Assembly (NCBI GenBank): GCA_019915015.1
Contig: JAHBBC010000005.1
Location: 806,001-870,000 of the forward strand
Length of the DNA stretch: 64,000 nt
Direction: 5' to 3'
Origin: Auriscalpium vulgare
Lineage: Eukaryota > Basidiomycota > Agaricomycetes > Russulales > Auriscalpiaceae
Below are positions 12,242-22,072 of this stretch, piece by piece. The translations under genes were made by a program, and so were the position numbers. Position 1 is the first letter of the stretch; every line of letters starts with the position of its first letter. Below the pieces are notes generated by a model, which worked only from the letters and a program-made list of their open reading frames with translations, ran no database searches and was not told where the DNA came from.

Positions 12242-12309
12242 AGGGGAGCTCAGAGTAGACCGTTTTCGTTTCCGTTTCGTTTTCAAACGCCTTTCGTTTT
12301 CGATTCGGC
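12242..12309 (+). repeat. Left terminal inverted repeat (68 bp)
   Basis: Begins AGGGGAGCTCAGAGTAGACC and runs to GATTCGGC. By direct comparison it is identical, over all 68 positions, to the reverse complement of 15561-15628. Positions 12262-12301 hold closely spaced GTTTTC/GTTTCC/GTTTC repeats, plausible binding sites for the element's own proteins. Confidence 0.95.
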
Positions 12310-12394
12310 GCCCCGGCGTGATATTACATAATGTCACTCAATCTACGCCGCTGCGCGACACCGCCGCCATTGCTTTCGAGCTCTTCCACCAGCC

Positions 12395-13718
12395 ATGGCC
12401 CGTGCTACCTACCACGATGAGATTATCGACGCATACATCACATATATGGCTATCCAGATGGCACTCATGCCTCCATCTTCAGCCACAGCTATGATGGAGC
12501 AGCTCCAACGCGATAGCTCAATCCTTCACACCATCCTATCCTCCCGCTACATCAACCCCCGTCCTCCCGTCGTTAAAGCCGGCAATCTCCAGCTTGCATG
12601 GGAGTATGCACAGGATCCTGCCCATCACCACCGCTTTATCAACATGCTCCGTGTCTCTCCCCACGTCTTCGACACTATCCTTGGCCTCATCGAGGGTCAT
12701 CCCGTATTCCAGAACAACTCGAACACCCCGCAGGAGGATATCCGAACGCAATTAGCGGTGACCCTGTACCGTATGGGTCGCTATGGCAATGGCGCATCTC
12801 TCGAGGATATCAGCCGTGCAGCGGGCTGTTCAGAGGGCGCTGTGGAGCTATACACGGAGAGATGTCAGGAGGCGCTGATGTCCTTGCATGGGATGTTTGT
12901 ACGGCCGCTAACAGAGGAGGAGAAAGAGGTCGAGAAAAGGTGGATTGATGAGCAGCTTGGTTTCACGGGATCCACCTGGAGGGAGGGATGGGTGATGTAC
13001 GACGGGACAATTGTTGTCCTGTACAGTCGCCCCGGCCTCGACGGTGACGCGTACTACACAAGGAAGTGCAACTATGGGTTCAACGTCCAGGTATGCTGGA
13101 TATCTTCTAATAGCTCCTGACTGACATATCTGTACACAGATTGGCAATACACCGTCGAATCTACGAATCGTTGACTATTCGCTTGGCATGACCGGTTCTG
13201 CTCATGATGCATCTGCATTTGAGCATACTGCAGCTGTCAAGCATACCGACTGGTTCTTCAGAGGTGACGAGTTTGCATGGGGTGACTCTGCGTACCCTGT
13301 CAGCTCGCGGACCATCCCAGTTCACAAGAAACCAGCGTCGTTAGACCGCTCAAATGCCTTATTCGACAAACACGTAGCTCGCCTACGCGTTCGCTCTGAA
13401 CACACCATGGGTGCACTCAAGGGCCGATGGCAATCCCTTCGTGGCTTACGGCTCAATATCCGTTACAATCGGGACCATATACGAGCGTGTCGGTGGATTT
13501 CATGTTGCATCATCTTGCACAACGCAGTGCTCGACATCGAAGGATGGGCGAGTGGGACAAGCTTTGCGACTTGGCACTCACGTGCTCAGGAAGAGGACGA
13601 TAGGGGGGAGCCAGATGATCCTATAGATGATGATATCACAGAGGATGATGATTGCGAGGCTAGGAGACGTGGCCTTGTGGCAGAAATAGTAGCCGCTCAA
13701 CGAGCAGGACTTGTATAA
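12395..13718 (+). CDS. Harbinger-like DDE transposase (DDE_Tnp_4 type)
   Basis: Transposase of the element, predicted to cut and join its inverted-repeat ends. Two exons, 12395-13090 and 13140-13718, separated by a 49-nt GT-AG intron; both exon lengths are whole codons and the product is 424 residues. The N-terminal half has an HTH-like stretch (TLYRMGRYGNGASLEDISRAAGCS). The catalytic half shows the expected acidic residues: Asp in WVMYDGTIVVLY, Asp in GMTGSAHDASAFEH, and Glu in RVRSEHTMGALKGRW. This is followed by the IILHNAVLD segment found in this family. The C-terminal tail is acidic. The frame is fully open and no catalytic residue is lost, so it could be functional. The start at 12395 is the first ATG with good context after the left repeat. 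Confidence 0.9.
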
Positions 13719-13833
13719 ATGAACAAGATTAAATCTGAGATTGTAAAGAGTAAGAGAGATATAATCAGAAAGAAGAAAGGACTGTGTAGCATTAAATGAG
13801 AGGCTGCAGTTAGAAAGGACAAAAGCAAAATGA

Positions 13834-15429
13834 TCAGACTAAGCCTCGCTCCAACTCGTCTGGAACCACAGATGATCCTCGTCCAAGATCTCTGTCCAAC
13901 TGGCTCTCATCCCAGGGAGGACTATTTTCTCTCTGGCTTGTCATCTCGCTCTCGGGCTCATCATCCGGAGGTGTCGATGCGCGCGGCAGAGATGAAGGCG
14001 TCGATGCAGCGGTTGACATAGAGCCCGTGCGTGAGATGGAACGAGCGGGCGTAGCGGCGGCGACAACCAGAGGAGGATTCTGAAGGCGCGATATATTTTC
14101 ACGGAGATCTTGAAGCTGCAGCTGAAGGTCATCGTCAAGTGCTTCCGACTTGCGGCGATACTCATCGTTCGTCCACAAGCCAATCTGCAGCTCACGAAAG
14201 AGGCGGTCGTGGCGATCGCGAGCGTCTTGGCGAAGACTATTCATGTCATCGCGCAGCCTGTCGACAGCTTTGCGGATGTTCTCTTCCTTTGACACCGCAA
14301 AGCTACGCCTGCCACATGAATTAGTCCACGTGCATTACCACAACTAGTATTACTTACTCGATGGACTCCTTCAGTATGTCTTGAATGCCGGTGCGTGACG
14401 TGGGCTTGAAGCGACCCTTCAAGCTCTCCAGCTTCTCTTCCGACAGGTGTGCGGGAGTCTTCTTCGCACTTGCTTGCGACGAGGGCGGCACGCGGTTCTC
14501 TTTGGGAGTGTGTGGCGTCTGCGGTGGCGATCCCGGGCCGGGTGCGGTCGCAGAAGAGTCTTGCGCGAGAGGCGCCGGGCCATCGTGAACGCGTAGGACG
14601 GGGTCTATGTCCTCTTCGCGCGGTTGCCGCACAGGTGGCGCGTCGTCGGGAGGCTGATAGTGCACTGTGCGGTGACCGTCCGGACCAACCCCAGTCGTGA
14701 TGATGATCGGGTTTTCATTTGGGCGGGTGGCAAGGATCGCGTGAATTCGGGGGAAGACAGCGAACTCGGCCTCGATCTCCTCTGCACAGGATGTGTTAGC
14801 CTCCAGCGTGCTCATCGGAGATCACAAAATGAACTTACGCCAGATATTCTTGTGGCGTGCATCGGTATCCTCGGATGGGCCATCTGGCCCTATGTAGCAG
14901 ACCAAATACTCATCTGGACCATCGTCGGCATCACCTGTGTCGACGATGGCCTCATTCCCAGTGAGGACACCTCCACCCGTGCACTTAATGCGCCGAACCT
15001 TGGAGTGATAGGTGATGCGTAGCCTACACAAGCCTGTGAGCACGTATGAGGCATCCAATAAGGGTATGGACATACTGATTTATTTTCCCGAGCACCTTTG
15101 CTCCCAGACTGACGAAATCCGAGTCCGGAGCATCCTTCCAGAGGATGCGAGCAAGCCGCTGACCCGCTGCGACCTTACTTTCTCCGCTTTTCTTCTGGAA
15201 AGATGTCAGTAACAAAGCCCAGATGATGCGTGGGCCACCTGCATACCTCACCACGCTTGTTACCAAACATAACCTTGCGATTTTGCGGCTGTTCGAGCTC
15301 CGTGATGAGCTGCAGGAGCAGCTCATTTGGCTTCTTATTTGTGCCCCAGCTGATGTTCTCCTCACGGGATTTCTTGCCCGGAGCTGTCTCAGGCTGGTCG
15401 GAGTCCGAGCGGCCGCGTTTCCGGGGCAT
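13834..15429 (-). CDS. Transposon accessory protein, probable Myb/SANT-like DNA-binding protein with coiled coil
   Basis: Second gene of the element, on the opposite strand and convergent with the transposase (115 bp between stops). The ATG at 15429 opens a basic nuclear-signal-like stretch (MPRKRGRSDS, GKKSREE). A domain of about 110 residues with a Myb/SANT-like pattern follows: ISWGTNKKPNELLLQLITEL, KVAAGQRLARILW, LGAKVLGKINQLRITYHSKVRR. Then come a GGGVLTG / HKNIWEEIEAEF segment, a Pro-rich linker, and a charged coiled-coil stretch (SKEENIRKAVDRLRDDMNSL) near the C-terminus. It has four short introns, e.g. 15195-15246. In known Harbinger elements a Myb-like partner helps bring the transposase to the ends and the nucleus. 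That role is inferred here from position and domain pattern. The Myb assignment is moderate; the coding call is firm. Confidence 0.78.
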
Positions 15430-15560
15430 TAAGAGAGTAGGAGAGTGTAGATTAAGGAGGTATCGCGAGGGAATGAGTGTGTGAGACACGAAGACGCCGC
15501 ACAACGCGAGCGTCACCTAAAGTCACACGATTGTCACACATCGGGTCACTTATGCCGCGG

Positions 15561-15628
15561 GCCGAATCGAAAACGAAAGGCGTTTGAAAACGAAACGGAA
15601 ACGAAAACGGTCTACTCTGAGCTCCCCT
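15561..15628 (-). repeat. Right terminal inverted repeat (68 bp)
   Basis: Exact reverse complement of 12242-12309. It starts GCCGAATCG inside and ends GAGCTCCCCT at the outer edge. Confidence 0.95.
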
Positions 15629-15631
15629 ATT
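15629..15631. repeat. Right target-site duplication (ATT)
   Basis: ATT directly after the transposon, matching 12239-12241. RPA1 coding sequence (GGC AAG AAC) resumes at 15632. Confidence 0.75.
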
Positions 15632-17809
15632 GGCAAGAACACGATCGCCACAATTGAGCGCATGTCCTGCAACGTGGTCCAAGAAAAGCGGTGCGTTGTC
15701 TTGGCCATTCCTTCTGTATGTGTCTCATGATTGCATAGACTCGTCGTTATACTTGGGCTCAAGGTTCTGGAGAGAGATGGGCCCAAGATCGGTAACCCAA
15801 CGACGCTCAACCCGCCCCAATCCACCGAAGCCGCGAGTGCATCCACAGCGCCATCACCTGCGCCTGTTGTGACACCTCGTCCTCCTGTGACTGCGCAGCC
15901 TGCGCGGACTTCCTCAGCGGGGCGTGGTCCTTCTATATTCCCCATCGAAGCGCTCAGTCCCTATCAGAACAACTGGCGCATCAGAGCTCGCGTCATCCAG
16001 AAAAGCGACATCAAGACATTCTCCAACCAACGCGGCGACGGAAAGCTCTTCAACGTCACGTTGCTCGACGATTCTGCTGAAATCAAGGCCACTGCATTCA
16101 ACGCTGTCGTTGATGAGCTTTATGACAAACTGCAGGAAAACAAAGTGTATTACATCTCAAAAGCCCGTGTCAATCTTGCCAAGAAGAAGTTTTCCACCAT
16201 ACAGAACGAATACGAATTGAGCCTCGAGCGGAATACCGAAGTTGAAGAGGTGCGTGAATCTCCTTCCAGCTGTCGTGTTGCAGTTGACCGCCCTCCCTTA
16301 GTGCGTCGATAGCACAGACCTTCCAGTGATCAAGTACAATTTCTCGAAGCTCTCCCAACTGGAAGAGCTGCAGAAAGATGCTATTTGCGGTGAGTCCCAC
16401 CGATTTTCATTCGGCCTTTCACTCATTTTGCTCGCCAATAGACGTCATCGCTGTTGTGAAGGACGTGGGCGACCTTTCGGAGATCATAATGAAATCCAAT
16501 AATCGCCCTGTGTGTAATACTCACATCCTCCACAACCTCGCTAAACAATACTTTCTCTAGCTTCAGAAGCGTGAGCTCACGCTGGTTGATGAGACTGGCT
16601 ACTCAGTTCGCCTCACCCTTTGGGGAAAGCAAGCTGAGCAGTACAATACGGTGGATCATCCTATCATCGCGTTCAAGGGTGTCAAGGTTGGGGACTTTGG
16701 AGGTAAGCCGTAGGTCATGTCATCACGTCAAGTTTCTGAGGCTCTCTTTCAGGACGATCTTTGTCTGCGCTCTCCTCGGGTACGATGACCATCAACCCCG
16801 ACATCGAGGATGCGCATGCGCTGAGGGGCTGGTTCGATGACGGCGGCGCGCAAGCATCTTTCCACTCCCACACTACAGGCGGCCCGTCTGCGAGCGGCTC
16901 CAACAGCACAATTAATCGTGCCGAAATGCGCACCTTGAACGACGTCAAGGAGGCAGGCTTGGGAATGTCTGACAATGCCGATTTCTTCTCCACCCGCGCT
17001 ACCATCATGCACATCAGACCTGAGACGATGATGTATCCCGCTTGCCCGAGCGAAGGCTGCAACAAGAAGGTTGTGGAGGGACACGATGGCTGGAGATGTG
17101 AGAAGTGCGAGCGGAGTTATGAGAAACCGCAGTACCGGTACGTGCGTTGCAGCCATGTCCGAGTCATCTTAGCTGAGCGGATTACATTCTCAGGTATTTG
17201 CTCTCCATGGCCGTGGCCGACTACACCGGTCAAGCGTGGTTGTCAGGGTTTAACGAAGTTGGTCTGTTGGTGTTCGGAATGACAGCAGACGAACTGCACG
17301 AAATTCGGGTGCGCACTCTCGCGTCACTGCCCATGTGGCTCCAACATAACATACTACCCCTAGGAACGTGATGACGCAAAGTCCAATGAGATCGTATTGA
17401 AGGCTCAGTGCCATACGTATAACTTCGCCTGCAAAGCTCGGCAAGATACGTTCAACGTACGTCATGAGGTGTCTTGTAGAGAGAAGCTAATGCAGACTTG
17501 CTGTTCTCAGGACACCACCCGCGTGCGCTACCAAATCCAGCGCATCCAGGCATTGGACTACGCGGCTGAAGGTCGCTCCTTGATTGAGCTTTTGAAGTCG
17601 CCCTGGGCTCAGTAATTCCGTTGATTCAGTCACTTCTCATCGTCTCATTATCGTCACTGTTTTCTTGCTGTGCGATTGTAGTATGCTTGTGTGGCCAATC
17701 AAATATTAATGTAGTTTGCTTGGAGCATAGATGTTACATGTAAAAATATCCAGCACATAGCGTATCATAATGATGCTGTGCGTCACATATATTGCTACAC
17801 ATACATTGG

Positions 17810-20800
17810 TCATGGTGAATCTTCAGGCTGAGTTTCGTTGTGGTCATTGGCTATAGGCACCGGATAGTTGTATGCCCATTTAATAAAATGCCACGCCTGA
17901 GCGAATCCAGTCGACAGAGAGCTCATGATTTGTTGTCTCGTGAAGGGCATCCCAAACACAATTTTCCACTGCCTGGGATCAAGCACCGCGAAGTGTTCAT
18001 TGAAATGCACATTGCCTCCTCGTGCATTAGAACGAGGGCGCGGCTCGCCCGAAGGTTGGCTGACATCAATGATCGTGGCTGGCGTGGGTTCAGAGGCTTG
18101 CGGAACGGCACCGCTGGTGGAAGAGATTGGCTCGCCGTGAGGTGTGACGGTCGACACGATGATTGGTGTGACGGTGAATACGGGGGCCACGAAGTCCCAT
18201 TCGCTAGAAGGAGCCGCGCATCTTTGCACAGCGCCGACCTTCGTACCCATGTGATACGCAAGTGCGATAGAGAGAAGAAAGAGGATGGGCATAGCCACAT
18301 AGACATAGAGAATTTGACTGCTCCGCGAGGTTCTGGTTTCCGGTGCCGCCGCCTTGGAGCCGAAGAGGACTGTAAGCTTGCTCCGAAAAGGCTGGCAGAC
18401 ATTGTAGTCAAAGACGCGCCATTGGCTGCCGACTACACGCGTGTACGCCATGTTCGACTGTACGGACGCAATTTCGTAATCTGTACCGCGCGAAGAATTA
18501 GTATACTGACACAGCATCACAACACTTGGCTCACTCGCCTTGGTAAGATTCTACGTCCACCTGCAGCTTGCCAATGGGGAGATCGAACGTCGGCAGCACC
18601 AGACACATCTCAGATAACGCACTAGCTCGGGCCTTGCCTCTGCTCTTGCCCGTTTGTTGAGCAACATCGCCGGGAGGTTGGTCATCCGTCACGACATATA
18701 CAATCTCGACCAGACCGCCGCCTAACGGGCCTGTATGCACGCGAACCCGTGCAATCGAGTCACGGTCACTTGTGTCCGCGTTCAGCAATTCGTGTTTGAC
18801 TGGCACGCTCTCAGATGTGACCGAGGCGATGTCGACGCGTGGTGTGCCTCGCCCAGCACCGTTCGAAGGCAGGACAGGCTGCCCGAGACCAAAGTGAAGC
18901 CACTCACTGCCAGTATCCGCCGGGGGATGCAGAACAACACGCACTGCGTATGCGCCAGCCTGCGTTGAGGTCGGCAGAGCGAGCGGGGTTACTTTGGCCT
19001 CGACATGAGGTATCATGAGGGGTCCGTCGCGCTTCGGTCTCAGGGAGGCCCAGAAACTCTCCCGCAGCGCCGACGTCGCGCCGATGAGCTGCAAATCCGG
19101 TGTCCGCGGTCGACTGACAGGGCGGCTCACGCTGTCCGCATCTATGCGAAGAGGCGATGCTGAGCGGAACATGCGGGGTGGCGTGCGCAACACAATGCGC
19201 CCATCTTCGTATCCCAGCTTGGCGCGATCCCCACGCCCGAGCTCGTGGCGGCGCGGGCTCGACTCGTGGTAGAGGTCCACCGTCTCGAGCGCCGAGTCTA
19301 TCCCATTGCGCACAGTAGTCTCGATTTTCTCGGAGTCAGCGGCGAGGACGCGAAAGCGCGGGAGGGAAACCACAAGGCCGGGGGAGCCCTCCTCGGGTTC
19401 GGAAGCCTCGGGAGAGGCGAGCTGCAAGGGCGTCTTCTCGCGCGGGGACACCAAAACGACGCCGGTGATGGAAAATTTGAAAGTGTTCTTGTTTGGGGGA
19501 AGAAGGTCGTTGATGTTGAGATGGACAGTCAAGGGTGAAGATGCGGGTTGTACGGTAGCGGCAGCGTCATCCATGGAGGATGCCCTGCTCCGACCTCTGG
19601 AATCCAGGTCTGTGGACAGGATGGAAGACATTCCCGTGTCAGACGGTGTCGTTGGCGCGCTCTCGAAGGAGTACTCCGGAACTTGGGAAGAAGGGAGGGG
19701 TGCGCGGAGTAGAGATGAACTAGATGAGGAGGAGCTCTGCCGCGTTGGTACATGGCCAGTGGCGAGATTGGCGGAAGGCGATGAGGACGAGATTGTGAGC
19801 TTGGGCATTTCGAACGACGTCTGCTTCTGGACTCCCCGCCGGAAAACGTCTTGACCATTGATGTCAGCTCCTGTGAACCCAGTCCCGCCAACGGCTGTCC
19901 ACTTGGCCTCGTGCCCTCTCGCCCAGGATATGTCGCACCTCTTCGCCTCGAGCCCAACGTCCAGGCCCAGAAGCGTTGCCACTCCCGGATACCAGACGCC
20001 GTGGCAAGAGGCTTCGTACTGCAGGCGGACGAGCACACCCTCTTTACTCCCAGTTCGATCGCGTCCGCGTCCAAGGATGGTGCAGACCATGTCGCTTCGT
20101 GCGCTCGCAACACCGACCCGTCTTCTCCCATCGTCCGTTCCACCATTTATGCTCCGCGAAGGGAGAGACCAGCGCACGCGAATACGTTCTGTGCTAGGGA
20201 ATGAGCCCTGGATGCCCACGCCATCGGAGAAACCGGGGCTTCCAGAGTCACTGCTTTCATCGTCTGCAAAGTGCTGGTACTGATACGCCGAGCGACGCGA
20301 GCTATTCGAGGCGCGAGTAACATGAGGATCCGCCGTCATATCCCACGTTGGATTGTCGGAGTCAGCTTCCCCGGATGAGAGCGACTGCAATGAGGTCGAT
20401 ATTGGGGGCGTTGAGTTTGGAGGAAATATTCGGAGCTTGAGGTGGTTTGACAGGCAGCGTGGTGTTGGTATAGAGAGCTAAAACCACAGGAAAATAAGAA
20501 TCGTATTCGAGAAACTGCAATTTGGAGACCGGGTACATACAAGCCATGGGGCTCTCGTCGGTTTGGAGAGATACGGTACAATCATGCTGATACCCGCCAT
20601 AAACAAGATCACGTTCTTGTCCCCAATTGATCCCCTTCTGCTTCGCAGTTTCGTCGGTAATGGCGTGAGTCCGGAATCATAGCTCGGTCGTCCGTTGACT
20701 TTGATTTGAGGTGGAAACTCTTTAGGAAGCACGAAAGAAACTTGATATCCAGACACTACGATGTGTCCAGTATGGTGCTCATCCAGCGGCGCGACATCAG

Positions 20801-21368
20801 AATCCCTGCTTGATGAAGACCTACTCGAGGAAGAGGACGAGTAGCGAGAGACGGTGGTATGTCCAAACAATGACATGTACGACTGAGAGGAGCGCGCGGG
20901 GAGATTAAGTGCACGCGCAGCGTTATGAAGGAGGGGAGAATCCGTGGAAGAGAAATTGTACGGCGTTGAGTCCAGGTCGAGGGGATGGACTTGTGCCGAG
21001 AGAATTTTGATATCATCCTCTGAAACATCAAAGGGTTAATTTGATTGTAGTAAGTCGCCCAGTTCTCTTGGGGCGTACCTTGGAACAGAGGAATGGTGCT
21101 TCCTGGTATGATACTATCTGCGGGCAATGCAAGCTGTTTGGATAGTTCAGCTGCTAAACAGAGTCTGACAAGTGCGCGGACGCACCTTCAAGTACATTTT
21201 GATAGCAACGCTGTCTTCTCTCTTTGCATTTCCTTCAATCGCTAACCGCGTGACTATGTTCAACCTCTGCACTTGTGGTCCAACCGTGCTGGCCGTGGTG
21301 ACAGAGGACGGCGGGCTGGATGTGCGCGTATGTCGCGATGACGAGCTGCGGCTTGATGGAGTGGTCAT
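17810..21368 (-). CDS. Unrecognised large protein with one C-terminal transmembrane segment
   Basis: I cannot name this family. On the minus strand the ATG at 21368 opens a Ser/Thr-rich start followed by VQRLNIVTRLAIEGNAKRED and, after introns, LALPADSIIPGSTIPLF. A Ser-rich run leads to a folded-looking segment (GHIVVSGYQVSFVLPKEFPP; GDKNVILFMAGISMIVPYLS). After an intron near 20480-20540 comes SIPTPRCLSNHLKLRIFPP and then one long exon (18531-20390). That exon alternates low-complexity Ser-rich stretches with beta-rich blocks (PLTVHLNINDLLPPNKNTF; VYVVTDDQPP). The last exon has one clear membrane helix (ILYVYVAMPILFLLSIALAY) and a roughly 140-residue tail ending NETQPEDSP. The total is over 1,000 residues. 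Clean open frames and regular splice sites support a real gene. It is convergent with RPA1. Confidence 0.7.
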
Positions 21369-22072
21369 GCTGGCTACAAGAGATGGACGCGTCTTGGAGG
21401 GCTGAGTTGGTGGGCAGGCTGAGACCTGTGGCAGGGAAAGACACGGAGGCAGACGATGGCGGAGGGTTTTTCTACGCGTGTGTAGCTACGGTATTGTTGT
21501 TGCACTGGTTGTTAATCAGGAGGAGAAGAAGAAAAGACGACAAAGACGGGAGGGACGGGAGGACGACGCGTCGTGAAGGGCCCAGCAGTGGCCGACAGCA
21601 ACAAAAGGAGGACCGACAGCGCGGGAGCCGTCAGCGCGTCAGCCACCGACGCGTTTGGGCCTCCGCACAGCTTTTATACCCGCCACCTCCGACTGCCGTT
21701 CCTCTAAGCCTCGACAATGGTAGGTCGCCGAACGCGGTGTGCCCGGGTTGTGTTTCCTGTCCGATGAGCAGGCGACGGTGGAGTGAGCGCGATGAATTGA
21801 CGTAGTATGGAATTGGCCAGGATACTACTAGTGGTGAGGCGCGGATGAGTTGTATGTGTAGGATCCAATTCACATTATCTGCGGGACGTAGTCTCCCCAA
21901 GGCAGAGTAGACAGGTTCAACCTCTGCAAGTTCAGCATCAGCTCTGAGCGGGACGTTCACTGGCAGTCAGGCCTTCAGGCTCACTGGCAGCCGGTGTTCA
22001 GTTGGCGGCCGGCCCGGGAGCCGAGGCTATTGTGCGCGCGGTTGCTTGCGTCGCCCTTCCGAAGGCTTCCCA
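21369..22072. other. Divergent intergenic region before the insulysin gene
   Basis: About 700 bp between two divergent start codons. It contains a TATA-like CTTTTATACCC near 21670 and three ACGCGT strings between about 21475 and 21655. Near 21955-22005 is a short imperfect direct repeat (CACTGGCAGTCAGGC / CACTGGCAGCCGGTG). No ORF or RNA gene is convincing. It probably holds both promoters. Confidence 0.4.

Larger units (their letters stand above)
12242..15628. mobile_element. Complete two-gene PIF/Harbinger-type DNA transposon
   Basis: A 3,387-bp element with perfect 68-bp terminal inverted repeats, a DDE transposase gene (+) and a second protein gene (-) converging on it. The flanks read ATT on both sides (12239-12241 and 15629-15631), a 3-bp target-site duplication. 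Calling the ends GGGG instead of AGGGG would give a 2-bp TA duplication. PIF/Harbinger elements are known for 3-bp A/T-rich duplications and for carrying a transposase plus a Myb/SANT-like partner. The transposase belongs to the DDE_4 group and the partner has a plausible Myb/SANT-like region, so both parts fit. Identical terminal repeats and intact genes indicate a young, possibly active copy. It sits inside a coding exon of RPA1. Confidence 0.93.
11996..17615 (+). pseudogene. RPA1: Replication protein A large subunit, interrupted by a transposon
   Basis: Encodes the 70-kDa subunit of RPA, the eukaryotic single-strand DNA-binding complex used in replication, repair and recombination. The first exon (MSHQLSEGICLRLA...) encodes the N-terminal OB fold up to LATQLNHLVEENLI. 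A 3.4-kb DNA transposon then begins. The frame resumes exactly at 15632 with GKNTIATIERMSCNVVQEK and continues through the linker and DBD-A (NNWRIRARVIQKSD; FNVTLLDDSAEIKATAF). DBD-B (HPIIAFKGVKVGDFGG) and DBD-C follow. DBD-C has a four-Cys zinc ribbon (CPSEGC, WRCEKC). The gene ends LLKSPWAQ at 17615. Removing the element plus one target-site copy restores the frame. As it stands, translation through the left junction stops at about 12331 after 111 codons. All other exons look intact, so disruption is recent or heterozygous. Confidence 0.92.

Noticed and set aside
12242..12331. RPA1 continuing into the left repeat as a natural C-terminus
   Set aside because: The added residues are just the translated inverted repeat, and true RPA1 sequence resumes after the element.
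12242..15628. The transposon being spliced out as an intron
   Set aside because: The only frame-keeping pair I found in the repeats uses a poor GTTTTC donor, and a 3.3-kb intron is far above the local norm of about 55 nt. RNA reads would settle it.
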